A stretch of DNA of 64,000 nt. Origin: Mycobacterium adipatum (GTDB taxonomy: Bacteria > Actinomycetota > Actinomycetes > Mycobacteriales > Mycobacteriaceae). The notes beneath the pieces were generated by a model. It made no database searches and was not told the origin of the DNA. It was given only the letters and a program-made list of their open reading frames with translations. Location of the stretch: NCBI RefSeq assembly GCF_001644575.1, contig NZ_CP015596.1:4526001-4590000 (forward strand), given 5' to 3'. Position 1 is the first letter of the stretch. Every line of letters starts with the position of its first letter. Below are positions 9,477 through 18,823 of the stretch, piece after piece. The position numbers were made by a program, and so were the translations under genes.

Positions 9477-9937
9477 CAGCGCTGCGCCACGAACAGTTCG
9501 CCGCCGCTGGCGATGGGGGCGCCGAGCGCGGCGGTGACCGAGATGTTGCCCGGTTCGCGTTCGTCCATCACCACCACGGGCACCACCGGATCGAGTCCCT
9601 TGGCCACGATCGCCGGAACGTCGAACGTGGTCACCGGTTGCCCGGCGCGCACCTGCTCGCCCTGCTGCAGAAGGGTCGTGAAACCCTGCCCGTCGAGTGC
9701 GACGGTGTCCAAGCCGAGATGCACCAGCACGCCGACATTGTCGGCGGTCAGCACGACAAAGGCGTGCGGCATCAACTTGAGCAGCCGGCCGCCGACCGGT
9801 GCGACGGCCGTGATGACCTCGCGCGGGGGGTCGATCGCGGCGCCGTAACCCACCATGCCCTGCGCGAACACCGGGTCGGGCACATCGCCGAGGCTCATCG
9901 CGCGTCCGGGGACCGGGGCGATCACTGTGGTCGTCAT
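9476..9937 (-). CDS. crr: PTS glucose/GlcNAc EIIA component
   Basis: A 153-residue EIIA of the glucose family, the cytosolic phosphocarrier that passes phosphate from HPr to EIIB. The family motif LVHLGLDTV carries the active-site histidine, preceded by the second histidine in MPHAFVVL. ATG 9937 removes ten unsupported upstream residues. It is the first gene of the crr-nagB-nagA operon and is divergent from the EIICB gene across 68 bases, which must contain both promoters. I could not find a convincing DasR-type operator in that gap. Confidence 0.9.
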   Translation of the reverse strand: MTTTVIAPVPGRAMSLGDVPDPVFAQGMVGYGAAIDPPREVITAVAPVGGRLLKLMPHAFVVLTADNVGVLVHLGLDTVALDGQGFTTLLQQGEQVRAGQPVTTFDVPAIVAKGLDPVVPVVVMDEREPGNISVTAALGAPIASGGELFVAQR

Positions 9938-10005
9938 GGCCTCAACCCTACGAGCGTCACCGAACATGGTCTTGGCTTCGCCGCTTCTCGTTTAAGCTCG
10001 CCCGC

Positions 10006-11526
10006 ATGGGTGGGTCGACGAAATCTCAAAGCAGTCGCCGAGTTCCGGGGTTCGCGCAGTTGCAGCGGCTCGGCAAGAGCCTCATGCTGCCGATCGCGGT
10101 GCTGCCGGCGGCGGGAATCCTGTTGCGGCTGGGCCAGCCCGACCTGCTGGGCCGCATCGACGCTCCCGTCATCGGGCCGTTCTTCCAGGCGATGAGCGCC
10201 GCCGGTGGGGCGCTCTTCGACAATCTCGCGCTGCTGTTCGCCGTCGGTGTGGCGATCGGCTTCGCGAAGAAGGCCGATGGTTCCACCGCGCTGGCCGCCG
10301 TCGTCGGCTACCTGGTGATGGACAAGGTGTTCCAGACGATGTCGCCGTTCGTGCTCGACGGGGTGCTCGACAAGGCCGGCGAGCAGGCGCAGATCAACTA
10401 CAGCGTCTTCGGCGGCATCGTGATCGGCCTGCTCACCGCGTGGCTGTTCGACAAGTACCACACTATCGAACTGCCCTCCTATCTCGGCTTTTTCGGCGGT
10501 CGCCGGTTCGTTCCGATCGTGGTGTCGCTGACCAGCCTGTTCGTCTCGTTCGCGATGAGCTACTTCTACCCGATCTTCGACGCCGGACTGACCAGCCTGG
10601 GCCAGTTCATCGGCGGCGCCGGCGCGTTCGGGGCGTTCGTCTATGGGTTCGCCAACCGCATGCTGATACCGGTGGGCCTGCACCACATCCCGAACTCGTA
10701 TATCTGGTTCCTCTACGGTGACTACGACACCCCCGAGGGAGTCGTCACCGGTGAGCTGACCCGGTTCGCCGCGGGTGATCCCACCGGCGGACACCTGACC
10801 GCCGGGTTCTACCCGATCCTGATGTTCGGTCTGCCCGCCGCGGCGCTGGCCATGATCCACGTGGCCAACAAGAAGCAGCGCAAGGTCGCGGTCGGTATCT
10901 TGTCCGCGGCGGCGCTGACGGCATTCCTCACCGGCGTGACCGAACCGCTGGAGTTCGCGTTCATGTTCGTGGCGTTCCCGCTCTATGTCATCCACGCGGT
11001 GCTCACCGGACTGTCGCTGGCCATCGCCTACCTGCTGGACATCCATCTCGGTTTCTCGTTCTCGGCAGGCCTGATCGATCTGCTGCTGTACGGCACCGCA
11101 CCGGCGGCCAAGAACATCCCGCTGCTGATCGGGATGGGCGTGGTCTTCTTCGTCGTCTACTACCTGCTGTTCCGGTTCGCGATCACGCGGTGGAACATGC
11201 GCACCCCGGGCCGCGAACCCGAGGCGGAGTTCGAGGCCGAAGAGGCCGCCAACCTGGGTGCGGGCGGCCCGTCCACCACCGCCGTCACGCCCGAGGACAG
11301 CCGCGCCGAGCAGGTGATCGCCGCGTTCGGCGGCCGGGACAACCTGGTCAATGTCGATGCCTGCATCACCCGGCTGCGTATGGAGGTCGCCGACCCGTCG
11401 AAGGTGGATCAGGCCAGGCTCAAGAGCCTGGGGGCGGCCGGTGTCATCGAGGTCGGCAACAACGTCCAAGCGGTGTTCGGGACGGCGGCCGAGTCGCTGA
11501 AGAACGACATCAAGGATGTGCTGTAG
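10006..11526 (+). CDS. PTS EIICB permease, GlcNAc/glucose type
   Basis: A 506-residue membrane permease with an N-terminal EIIC domain (about residues 15-395, some ten hydrophobic helices) and a C-terminal EIIB domain (about 430-506). The EIIB phosphocysteine is Cys453 in VDACITRLR. EIIC motifs include LMLPIAVLPAAG near the start and TGVTEPLEF. It imports and phosphorylates the sugar. The flanking nagA and nagB make N-acetylglucosamine the most likely substrate, though glucose specificity cannot be excluded. There is no fused EIIA; that function is the divergent crr gene. Confidence 0.9.
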   Translation: MGGSTKSQSSRRVPGFAQLQRLGKSLMLPIAVLPAAGILLRLGQPDLLGRIDAPVIGPFFQAMSAAGGALFDNLALLFAVGVAIGFAKKADGSTALAAVVGYLVMDKVFQTMSPFVLDGVLDKAGEQAQINYSVFGGIVIGLLTAWLFDKYHTIELPSYLGFFGGRRFVPIVVSLTSLFVSFAMSYFYPIFDAGLTSLGQFIGGAGAFGAFVYGFANRMLIPVGLHHIPNSYIWFLYGDYDTPEGVVTGELTRFAAGDPTGGHLTAGFYPILMFGLPAAALAMIHVANKKQRKVAVGILSAAALTAFLTGVTEPLEFAFMFVAFPLYVIHAVLTGLSLAIAYLLDIHLGFSFSAGLIDLLLYGTAPAAKNIPLLIGMGVVFFVVYYLLFRFAITRWNMRTPGREPEAEFEAEEAANLGAGGPSTTAVTPEDSRAEQVIAAFGGRDNLVNVDACITRLRMEVADPSKVDQARLKSLGAAGVIEVGNNVQAVFGTAAESLKNDIKDVL

Positions 11527-11527
11527 C

Positions 11528-12076
11528 TTAGCGGCAGTAGTCGTGGGTGGCGTACTCGAGCGCGCGCCGATATCGCGGGTCCAGCTCCCGGTTCACAGCC
11601 ACCTCGTCGATGGTGGCGTCCAACTCGGCGCGGCAGGTCGGTGCCTGCAGCTCCGGCCACTGATGGGCGATCTCGGCGACCATGGTCTGGTTGAGGCCGT
11701 CGATCGTGGCCCGCGTCGACGCCAGGTCCGGGGCGCTTACCGGCGCAGCGGCCGGGTCGACCTTCCAATCACCGAACAGGCTGTACTGCAACGACACCGT
11801 CGCGTCGATCTGGTCGCGGAACACGTCGCGGACGTAGGCCGGGTCGGCGCCCTGGGCCTGGGCCGCGGCCGCCACGGTGTCGAGGACCTGGGCTTCGCGC
11901 TGTGGGTCCTCGATCTGCCCGCCCGTCAGGTACTTGCTGGCCGCCACCGGTTCCGCGGTCAACAGCCGTTGCGCGGCGGCATCGACCAGTGGGTGCAGCG
12001 GGCTGAGGACATCAGCCCGCGCGATCGGTGCGCTCGCAACGGCCAGGGCCGCAAGGGCGATCGCCAGCGGCCGCAT
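11528..12076 (-). CDS. Secreted chorismate mutase (*MtCM type)
   Basis: A 182-residue periplasmic or secreted chorismate mutase of the AroQ gamma class, like Rv1885c. A signal peptide covers about residues 1-21, ending in A-R-A before DVL. The mature part is all-helical, with Arg, Lys and Glu residues in the expected order and a cysteine pair (about 148 and 181) matching the disulfide known in *MtCM. It converts chorismate to prephenate outside the cytoplasm; the biological purpose is unclear. Its ATG overlaps the stop of the upstream amidohydrolase gene (TGATG). Confidence 0.88.
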   Translation of the reverse strand: MRPLAIALAALAVASAPIARADVLSPLHPLVDAAAQRLLTAEPVAASKYLTGGQIEDPQREAQVLDTVAAAAQAQGADPAYVRDVFRDQIDATVSLQYSLFGDWKVDPAAAPVSAPDLASTRATIDGLNQTMVAEIAHQWPELQAPTCRAELDATIDEVAVNRELDPRYRRALEYATHDYCR

Positions 12077-13836
12077 CAGCGGCTCCCCCGGACCAGCCGG
12101 CCCGGTCGGGCACCGGTGTCCACCCCGTCGCGACGGGTGATGACACCGTTGACGATGGTGGCGGTGTAGCCGGAGGCGCCCTGGACCAGGCGATGCCCGC
12201 CGGCGGGCAGGTCATAGGCCATCCGCGGAGCGTGCAGGGTCAGCGCGTCGAGGTCGATCACGTTGACATCGGCCTTCTTTCCGATCTCGATCACGCCGCG
12301 GTCGGTCAGCCCGAACAGTTGCGCGGTGTCGCGGGACTGTTTGCGAATCACGTACTCCAGCGGCAGCTTATCGCCGCGGTGCCGGTCGCGCGCCCAATGG
12401 GTGAGCAGGAACGTCGGGTAGGAGGCGTCGCAGATCATGCTGCAGTGCGCGCCGCCGTCGGACAGGCCGAGCACACCGGCGGGGTGGGTCAGCATCTCGC
12501 GGATCGCGTCGTGATTGCCCTCGGCGTAGTTGAACATCGGCAGCATCAGCATGGTGGCGGCGTCGGCCTCCAGCATGAGGTCGTACATGGTGGTCAGCAC
12601 ATCCTCGCCGCGTGCCTTGGCGATCGCGGACACCGTGCGCTCGGCGGTGGGCTCGTAGTCCGGCGGGTTGCCCAGCGAGTAGAGCCGGTCACCCGAGTAC
12701 TGCGCCAGCGCGAACATCCCGTCGAAGAGCACGTTGGGGTCGACGGGCAGGTCCTCTTCGGACAGGATCGCCGCGCGCACAGCGGGTTCGGCGAGCTTCG
12801 CCGCCAGCTCCTCGCGGCTGAGTGCGGCCTTGAGCTTGCGGTAGGTGGGCCGGTGGGTGAAGGCGTGGTGGCCCGGGAAGCCGAGCAGCATGCCGAACGG
12901 GCGTGCCGCGACCTGCGGGTAGAGCCGGCTACCGGCCTGGTGCGCGGCCGCCGACAGGTCGAGCTGTTCGCGCCACAGGTTGGGGTCGGCGTCGACCTGG
13001 ATGAGGGCGAAACTCAGCGCGCAGTCGATCTCCTCGCCGAGCCGGCGCATCCACTCCAATTCCTTTCGGGGCGCGACGATGTCCTCGCCGGCGGCACCTT
13101 GGGGGGCGAGTTCGAACACCGCACCGCCGCCGGCCGCGGTGGCCCGGCCGAGCGCGAACAGTTCATCCTCGGCGGCGAACGTGCCGGGGACGGGTTCGCC
13201 GTCCATGGCGCGGTGGGCCAGGGTGCGTGATGACGAGAAGCCCAGTGCGCCGGCCTCGATGGCCTCCTGAACGATCCGGCTCATCGCAGCGATGTCATCT
13301 CCGGTGGCGGGCTCGTTGCGGGCGCCGCGCTCCCCCATGGCGTACGCGCGCACGGTGCCGTGCGCGATCTGGCTGCCCATGTCGACGGCGAGTTCGCGGC
13401 GGCCGATGACATCGAGGTATTCGGCGTAGGTCTCCCAGCCCCAGGTGATGCCCTCGGTGAGCGCGGTGCCCGGGATGTCCTCGACCCCCTCCATCAGTTC
13501 GATGAGCCACTGTTCCCGCCCGGGGCGTACCGGCGCGAAACCGACTCCGCAGTTTCCGGCGACGATGGTGGTGACGCCGTGGCTGCTCGACGGTTCCAGC
13601 AGGTCGTCCCAGCTCACCTGGCCGTCGTAGTGGGTGTGGATGTCGACGAAGCCGGGCGCGACGATCTTGCCGGTGGCATCGATGGTCTCGGCGGCATCGG
13701 CCTGCAGGGTCGGATCATTGGCACCGCGCCTGCGGACCTCGACGATCTTGCCGTCCTTGATGGCGACGTCGGCGGTGAACCGGTCCGCACCGGTGCCGTC
13801 GACGACGGTGCCGCCGGTGATGAGCAGATCGAACAC
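12076..13836 (-). CDS. N-acyl-D-amino-acid deacylase-like amidohydrolase
   Basis: A 586-residue amidohydrolase of the D-aminoacylase/dihydroorotase-like group. Metal-binding motifs are [10 protein letters not shown] near residue 60 and GNCGVGFAP near residue 95, with an SDGGAHCSM segment further on. The family hydrolyses N-acyl-D-amino acids, but mycobacterial members have unknown substrates. GTG 13836 was chosen because it starts the typical [13 protein letters not shown] strand and has a purine-rich stretch (AAGGGAG) just upstream; the longer frame adds a shadow sequence. It overlaps the chorismate mutase start. Confidence 0.82.
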   Translation of the reverse strand: MFDLLITGGTVVDGTGADRFTADVAIKDGKIVEVRRRGANDPTLQADAAETIDATGKIVAPGFVDIHTHYDGQVSWDDLLEPSSSHGVTTIVAGNCGVGFAPVRPGREQWLIELMEGVEDIPGTALTEGITWGWETYAEYLDVIGRRELAVDMGSQIAHGTVRAYAMGERGARNEPATGDDIAAMSRIVQEAIEAGALGFSSSRTLAHRAMDGEPVPGTFAAEDELFALGRATAAGGGAVFELAPQGAAGEDIVAPRKELEWMRRLGEEIDCALSFALIQVDADPNLWREQLDLSAAAHQAGSRLYPQVAARPFGMLLGFPGHHAFTHRPTYRKLKAALSREELAAKLAEPAVRAAILSEEDLPVDPNVLFDGMFALAQYSGDRLYSLGNPPDYEPTAERTVSAIAKARGEDVLTTMYDLMLEADAATMLMLPMFNYAEGNHDAIREMLTHPAGVLGLSDGGAHCSMICDASYPTFLLTHWARDRHRGDKLPLEYVIRKQSRDTAQLFGLTDRGVIEIGKKADVNVIDLDALTLHAPRMAYDLPAGGHRLVQGASGYTATIVNGVITRRDGVDTGARPGRLVRGSR

Positions 13837-13954
13837 GAGGCACTCCCTTGGCCGGCGTCTGTTTCGTTGTGTGTAACACGACGACACCGACGGACTAGGC
13901 AGATTTCCCAAAGTGTTCACTACCGCCGCGCGCGGGTGGAGACACCCGTGGGGT

Positions 13955-14042
13955 TCCCTAGGCGCGAGATCGAACCCATGGCGGTGAATCCGGGCGGATT
14001 CCCGTCGATCCACAGCCCTCACGTCGATCTCGTCCCTAGGGA
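13955..14042. repeat. Nested inverted repeat
   Basis: Two 19-base arms (13955-13973 and 14024-14042) are inverted repeats with 17 of 19 positions paired; the outer ends read TCCCTAGG and CCTAGGGA. A second perfect hairpin, GAATCC-GGGC-GGATTC, lies inside the 50-base loop. The structure sits in the 241-base space between the divergent amidohydrolase and DUF559-like genes. It could be a transcription-control structure or a small remnant of a mobile element; nothing else in the space is recognisable. Confidence 0.6.
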
Positions 14043-14077
14043 GTTGTTCTGTCGGTCCCCCCGATCACGATGGCCCC

Positions 14078-14923
14078 ATGATTGCATTCGTGGGCAGCGA
14101 GGCCATCGCGTATCGAGCCGTGAGCCGCGGTGTGCTGCGATCGCGATACACGGCGATCCTGCCGAACATCTACGTCCCCAACGGGACTCCGCTCGACCTG
14201 GAGGTCCGCGCTCAGGCCGCCTGGCTGTGGTGCGGGCGGTCCGGCGTCATCGCGGGCCGAGCCGCCGCCGGCCTGTACCTCACTCCAGGTGCCGTGACCG
14301 CCGAGCCGATCGAGGTGATCGCACTCAAGAGCAAGCACCCGCCCGGCGTGATCGTGCGCAATGAGCGGATTGCCGTCGAAGAGATCACCATCCGACAGAA
14401 TCTGCCCGTCACGAGCCCGGCTCGCACCGCCCTGGACCTGGCCCGGCGCCTGGACCGGGCGGACGCCGTCGAACTGATCGACCAACTCATTGCGGCCACC
14501 CAGGTCTGCGAGGACGACATCCGGCGGCTGGCCGGTAGATACCCGCGGGCCCGTGGGATCGCCGCCGCGAGGGCAACCATCATGGATATCGACGGCGGTG
14601 CGTTGAACGCGGAGGAAACCCGCGTGCGCCTGATCCTGACGGACGGCGGGATGCGCCCGACACATACCCAGATTCGCGTCACCGACGGCTTCAGAGAGAC
14701 GGTGGTCGCGATGGGGTGGCCCGCCCACAAAGTGGGAGTGAACTGTCATGATCCTGGCGCGCAGCGCTTTCCCTATCAGGCGGTGGCCGCGGCGGACCTG
14801 TTGCGTGACCTGGGCTGGCTGGTGATCGACGTGCTTCCCGAACATGGTCGGGGGCGAATCATCGACCGGACGCGCACGGCGGTGTGGTCACGGACTAGGA
14901 AGCGGCCGGCTGGCCCGCGCTGA
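14078..14923 (+). CDS. AbiEi/DUF559-like mycobacterial protein
   Basis: A 281-residue protein resembling a common mycobacterial family with an AbiEi-like N-terminal half and a Vsr-like/DUF559 nuclease C-terminal half. The lead-in MGWPAHKVGV (about residues 212-221) and the tail DLLRDLGWLVI match that family. Where family members normally read E-Y-D-G for the active-site strand, this one reads N-C-H-D, so it may have lost nuclease activity. No partner toxin is adjacent. The last 29 bases overlap the convergent TetR gene. Confidence 0.6.
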   Translation: MIAFVGSEAIAYRAVSRGVLRSRYTAILPNIYVPNGTPLDLEVRAQAAWLWCGRSGVIAGRAAAGLYLTPGAVTAEPIEVIALKSKHPPGVIVRNERIAVEEITIRQNLPVTSPARTALDLARRLDRADAVELIDQLIAATQVCEDDIRRLAGRYPRARGIAAARATIMDIDGGALNAEETRVRLILTDGGMRPTHTQIRVTDGFRETVVAMGWPAHKVGVNCHDPGAQRFPYQAVAAADLLRDLGWLVIDVLPEHGRGRIIDRTRTAVWSRTRKRPAGPR

Positions 14924-15554
14924 GATTCGGCAGCGGCCGCGAACAGACCTCGCGGGCATCGTCCTCGGACATGCCGAATAGCCGCAGCACATCCATGGTC
15001 ACCGCATCCGAGGAGTGGGCATCGTCGCGATCGGGTTGGGCGGCAAGCAGATTGCCCAATCCGAGCAGCGCACCGCCGGCCACCGCCAGCGCCAGCTCGG
15101 GGTCCTCGACGCGGAACCGGCCCGCCGCCAGCCCGGCACGGATGTCACGCAGCGCCCGCGGCGCCAGCCCACGATCGGATGTCAGCAGCGTCATGCCGTT
15201 GGCCAGCAGCACCTTGCTCTCTTGCGGCCGGGCCCGGAACAGCCGGCCGGTCATCCGGAAGCTAGCCGCGAAGATCTCGGCGGGGTCGTCCAGGTCCGCG
15301 GTGCAGGCGTCCAGGATGTCGCCGTGCCGGTCGAGCACCTCGGTGACCGCGACCTCGAACAGCTGCTCGCGGGAGTCGAAGTGGTTGTAGAAAGACCCCA
15401 TGCCGACATCGGCGGTCTGGGTGATCTCCAGGATCGGCGCGTTGAGCCTGCCCGCGGCGATGAACGACTGCGCGGCGGCGATGAGCGCGGCGCGGGTGCG
15501 CTGTTTACGCCGGGTCGTGCGGCTGCCTTCGGACACCCGAACAGTGTGCCTCAT
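14895..15554 (-). CDS. TetR family transcriptional regulator
   Basis: A 219-residue TetR-type repressor. The N-terminal helix-turn-helix is clear (RTRAALIAAA, then TADVGMGSFYNHFDSREQLFE), followed by an alpha-helical ligand domain. ATG 15554 is preferred over the longer frame because a 20-base inverted repeat, the likely operator, ends directly beside it. The neighbour upstream on the same strand is the DUF2993 gene; no divergent target is present, so autoregulation is the most direct inference. The ligand is unknown. Confidence 0.88.
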   Translation of the reverse strand: MRHTVRVSEGSRTTRRKQRTRAALIAAAQSFIAAGRLNAPILEITQTADVGMGSFYNHFDSREQLFEVAVTEVLDRHGDILDACTADLDDPAEIFAASFRMTGRLFRARPQESKVLLANGMTLLTSDRGLAPRALRDIRAGLAAGRFRVEDPELALAVAGGALLGLGNLLAAQPDRDDAHSSDAVTMDVLRLFGMSEDDAREVCSRPLPNLSAGQPAAS

Positions 15555-15574
15555 TTCTGATGAAATCATCAGAA
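15555..15574. promoter_or_regulatory. TetR operator candidate
   Basis: A perfect inverted repeat, TTCTGATGA, two A bases, then TCATCAGAA, lies immediately before the ATG of the TetR gene. Its length and symmetry are typical of TetR-family operators, and its position would let the regulator block its own promoter. The repeat is seen directly; binding is inferred. Confidence 0.7.
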
Positions 15575-15633
15575 CCTCGTGACCGGATGCCCACGCACGC
15601 ACCGGTGGTCGTCATCGGTTGCGGGTGGTCGCT

Positions 15634-16593
15634 TTAGAGCGCCTCGAAACAGGAGTCGCTCTCCCCGGTCGGGATCGCCGCATCGGTGGACGAGAACTTC
15701 CCGGTCACACCGGTGCTCGTCACCGCGACGCTGTCGGCCTTGATCCCGAGCGGATAGTTGTCGTTGAGGGTGGTGGTCAGCTCGTTGAGCGCGGTCTGCA
15801 CGGCGTCCCTGCCGAACGGGCCGGTGACGTCGACAACGTTGAGCTGCAGGTTGCCGGCATCGACCTCGGGGCGCGCGGTGATGGTGGTGCCGCCGGTGGC
15901 GTCGAGGATGAGAGTCCCGGCCGCCGCATCGGTGCGCACGCCGGTGACCAGGTCGCCGACGACCGGCAGGTTCTCGGCGACGGTCTGCTTGATGCCGTCG
16001 GCGGTCCAGTCCAGGGTGGCGCTCACCGACCCGATGGTGCCCTTGGCATCGGCGGTGGGCCGCAGGTCGATATCGCTGAGCGTGACATCGGCGGTCATGC
16101 CCTTGGCTTCCTCCACCCGGTCCCCGGTGGTGATGACCGAGATATCGGAGTAGTGGTCGGTCAGGTACTGCCACAGGAACGGCGGTGTCACCGAGTAGGA
16201 GACCTCGGCGGTGTCCTCGACCAGGCAGTCGGTGATACCGGAGAGCACGGTACCGGCCCGGTGCCTGGCGTAGAGCTCCGCGGCGGCGAGCCCGCCGACC
16301 AGCACCGCCACCACGATGACGGCGATCAACGCGATGCTCTGCTTGTTGCGTGGCTTGGTGCGTGCGGCCGGGGGCGGCGGGGGCGACATGCCGGGCGCCG
16401 CCAGCGGCGGCGGGGGTGGTGGCTGCGGCGGTGGCGGTGTGCGGATCTGCTGGGTGACCGGGTCGGGGACCCGGATCTTCTGGGTGGGCGGCTCCGGGCG
16501 CGGGAGGCGCTGGGTCGGGGGCTCGGGCCGAGGTGGTCTCGGTATCCGCCGGGTCGCCGGGTCGCGCGGCGGTTCGGGCGGCTGCGTCGGCAT
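15634..16593 (-). CDS. DUF2993 (LmeA-like) membrane-anchored protein
   Basis: A 319-residue protein with a proline-rich cytosolic N-terminus (about residues 1-82, including repeated P-P-T-Q and R-I-P motifs), one transmembrane helix (about 87-108) and an extracytoplasmic DUF2993 domain (about 112-319). DUF2993 is the fold of LmeA, linked to mannan elongation of the cell envelope, and binds lipids. Whether this paralogue shares that role is not known. The polyproline segment is rich in Pro/Arg repeats. A hairpin terminator separates it from the upstream small membrane gene. Confidence 0.78.
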   Translation of the reverse strand: MPTQPPEPPRDPATRRIPRPPRPEPPTQRLPRPEPPTQKIRVPDPVTQQIRTPPPPQPPPPPPLAAPGMSPPPPPAARTKPRNKQSIALIAVIVVAVLVGGLAAAELYARHRAGTVLSGITDCLVEDTAEVSYSVTPPFLWQYLTDHYSDISVITTGDRVEEAKGMTADVTLSDIDLRPTADAKGTIGSVSATLDWTADGIKQTVAENLPVVGDLVTGVRTDAAAGTLILDATGGTTITARPEVDAGNLQLNVVDVTGPFGRDAVQTALNELTTTLNDNYPLGIKADSVAVTSTGVTGKFSSTDAAIPTGESDSCFEAL

Positions 16594-16612
16594 CTGCCCA
16601 GTCTGCCAAAAG

Positions 16613-16648
16613 ACCGGCGGCGGGAAACCGGAGTTCCCCGCCGCCGGT
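16613..16648 (-). terminator. GC-rich hairpin terminator
   Basis: A 12-base-pair perfect stem (ACCGGCGGCGGG with CCCGCCGCCGGT, 16613-16624 and 16637-16648) closes a 12-base loop just past the stop of the small membrane protein gene. There is no U tract, as is usual for mycobacterial terminators of this type. It probably ends transcription from 16939. Confidence 0.65.
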
Positions 16649-16660
16649 GCTGACGTGGGC

Positions 16661-16939
16661 TTACTGCTCGGGCTTCTCCTCGGCGGTGCTGTAGCGGGTC
16701 CAGAAGGCGAACGCGGCCAGGCCGGCGGCCACCGCGACGACGATCCACACCACGAAGGAGATGATCAGCGAGATCGGGGACAGCCCGTAGCTCGACAGCG
16801 CAAAACCGGCGTAGACCAGCCACAGCAGCCGGTACACCGACCACAGCGCGGTCAGGCCGCTGAAGAGCGCGATGATCAGGGCCGGGGTCTTCTCGACGCG
16901 CTTGGTCAGGGTCTGGAGCTGGGCGGGGATCACGTTCAT
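16661..16939 (-). CDS. Small integral membrane protein
   Basis: A 92-residue protein with a short amphipathic start and two to three hydrophobic helices (about residues 22-40, 43-58 and 58-78), ending in a charged tail (EEKPEQ). ATG 16939 is preceded by GAAAGGAAC, a good ribosome binding site eight bases away, which rules out the longer frame. Its function is not recognisable. A hairpin terminator lies directly downstream. Confidence 0.75.
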   Translation of the reverse strand: MNVIPAQLQTLTKRVEKTPALIIALFSGLTALWSVYRLLWLVYAGFALSSYGLSPISLIISFVVWIVVAVAAGLAAFAFWTRYSTAEEKPEQ

Positions 16940-17043
16940 GTGTTGTTCCTTTCGGGTGCGCCGCCGCGGTGGCGTCGTCATGGCGCAAGTACAGCCGGGC
17001 GCATTCGCTACCGATCCCAACAATCTGGTGTTGAATTTGACGG

Positions 17044-18822
17044 GTGAGTCAACCCGACATCGTCATCCTGATGACCGACGAGGAACGCGCGGTGCCGCCC
17101 TACGAGTCACCCGAGGTGCTGGCCTGGCGGCAGCGCACGCTGTCCGGACGGCGCTGGTTCGAGGAGAACGGTGTCAGCTTCGCGCGGCATTACACCGGGT
17201 CGCTGGCCTGTGTGCCCAGCCGGCCGACGCTGTTCACCGGGCACTACCCGGATCTGCACGGTGTCACCCAAACCGACGGACTGGGCAAGCGTTACGACGA
17301 TTCGCGGCTGCGCTGGCTGCGCCCCGGTGAGGTGCCCACGCTCGGGAACTGGTTCCGCGCGGCCGGTTACGACACCCACTACGACGGCAAGTGGCATATC
17401 TCGCATGCCGACCTACAAGACCCGGCGACCGGCAAGATCCTGGCCACCAACGACCGCAAAGGGGTCGTCGACCAGGCCGCCGTCGCGGCCTATCTCGACG
17501 CCGATCCGCTGCGTCCCTACGGGTTCTCCGGCTGGGTGGGACCGGAGCCGCACGGAGCGGCCCTGGCCAACAGCGGCTTTCGGCGCGATCCGCTGTTCGC
17601 CGACCGGATCGTGGCCTGGCTGAAGGACCGCTACGCGCGCCGGCGCGCCGGCGACGCGGCGGCCCTGAAACCGTTTCTGCTGGTCGCGAGTTTCGTCAAT
17701 CCCCATGACATAGTGCTGTTTCCGGCGTGGTCGCGGCGCAGCCCGCTCAAGGCCGCGCCGTCGGATCCCCCGCACGTGCCGCCCGCGCCCACCGCGGACG
17801 AGGATCTGCGCGGCAAGCCGGCGGCGCAGGCCGCGTTCCGCGACGCGTACTACTCCGGGTACGGACCGTCCGCGGGCGTCGCCCGCACCTACCGCCGCAA
17901 GGCGCAGCAGTACCGCGATCTCTACTACCGGCTGCACGCCGAGGTCGACGGCCCGCTGGACCGGGTGCGCCGCGCCGTCACCGAGGGCTCCACCGAGGCG
18001 GTGCTGGTGCGCACCTCCGATCACGGGGAGTTGCTCGGTGCGCACGGCGGGCTGCATCAGAAGTGGTTCAACCTGTACGACGAGGCGACCCGGGTGCCGT
18101 TCGTCATCGCCCGCATCGGCGCGAACGCCACGGCGGCGCGCACGGTCACCGCCCCCACCTCACACGTGGACCTGGTGCCGACACTGCTCGGCGCCGCCGG
18201 CGTCGACGTGCCCGCGGTCGCTGCGGAGCTGGCCGCCGAGTTCAGCGAGGTGCACCCGCTGCCCGGCCACGACCTGATGCCCGTCGTCGACGGCGGGCCG
18301 GCCGACGAGGACCGCGCGGTGTACCTGTTGACCCGCGACAATGTGCTCGAAGGTGACACCGGGGCGTCCGGGCTGGCGCGTCAGTTGGGCCGTGACGTGA
18401 ATCCGCCTGCCCCGCTGCGGATCCGGGTACCCGCCAATGTCGCCGGCAACTTCGAAGGCATGGTGGCCCGCGCGGACGGCCGGCTGTGGAAGCTGGTGCG
18501 GACCTTCGACGACCCGGGGACGTGGACCGAGCCCGGGGTGCGGCAGCTGGCCTACACCGGCCGCGGCACCCAGCGGTATCGCAGCGATCTCCTCGACGAC
18601 CAGTGGGAGCTCTACGATCTGACCGGCGATCCCGCCGAGGCCGTCAACCGCTGGGACGACCCCGCGCTGCACGAGTTGCGGGCAGCGCTGCGCGGGCAGC
18701 TCAAACAGGTGCGGGCGGCCGCGGTGCCGGAGCGCAACAATCCCTGGCCCTATGTGCGCCGGCAGCCGCCGGTGGCCTCGGACGGGCTGCTGCAGCGGGT
18801 GTGGGCCCGGTTGCGCCGCTGA
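17044..18822 (+). CDS. Sulfatase family protein
   Basis: A 592-residue type I sulfatase/alkaline-phosphatase superfamily enzyme. Cys56 in CVPSRPTLFTG matches the C-x-P-S-R signature that is oxidised to formylglycine, and the N-terminal ILMTDEE provides metal ligands. TSDHGELLGAHGG near residue 325 is the second metal site. It probably hydrolyses a sulfate ester, but the substrate is unknown; the phosphoesterase branch of the superfamily is an alternative. The start is GTG 17044. It resembles the large mycobacterial sulfatases such as Rv3077. It converges on the YceI-like gene with one base between them. Confidence 0.85.
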   Translation: MSQPDIVILMTDEERAVPPYESPEVLAWRQRTLSGRRWFEENGVSFARHYTGSLACVPSRPTLFTGHYPDLHGVTQTDGLGKRYDDSRLRWLRPGEVPTLGNWFRAAGYDTHYDGKWHISHADLQDPATGKILATNDRKGVVDQAAVAAYLDADPLRPYGFSGWVGPEPHGAALANSGFRRDPLFADRIVAWLKDRYARRRAGDAAALKPFLLVASFVNPHDIVLFPAWSRRSPLKAAPSDPPHVPPAPTADEDLRGKPAAQAAFRDAYYSGYGPSAGVARTYRRKAQQYRDLYYRLHAEVDGPLDRVRRAVTEGSTEAVLVRTSDHGELLGAHGGLHQKWFNLYDEATRVPFVIARIGANATAARTVTAPTSHVDLVPTLLGAAGVDVPAVAAELAAEFSEVHPLPGHDLMPVVDGGPADEDRAVYLLTRDNVLEGDTGASGLARQLGRDVNPPAPLRIRVPANVAGNFEGMVARADGRLWKLVRTFDDPGTWTEPGVRQLAYTGRGTQRYRSDLLDDQWELYDLTGDPAEAVNRWDDPALHELRAALRGQLKQVRAAAVPERNNPWPYVRRQPPVASDGLLQRVWARLRR

Positions 18823-18823
18823 G

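Noticed and set aside
7485..9848. 787-codon plus-strand open frame over nagA and nagB
   Set aside because: It is the antisense shadow of the nag genes: arginine-, glycine- and histidine-rich, without domains, in high-GC DNA where such long frames are common.
9938..10005. Possible DasR/NagR operator between crr and the EIICB gene
   Set aside because: Only a TGGTCT half-site is present; the second half needed for the GntR-type palindrome is missing.
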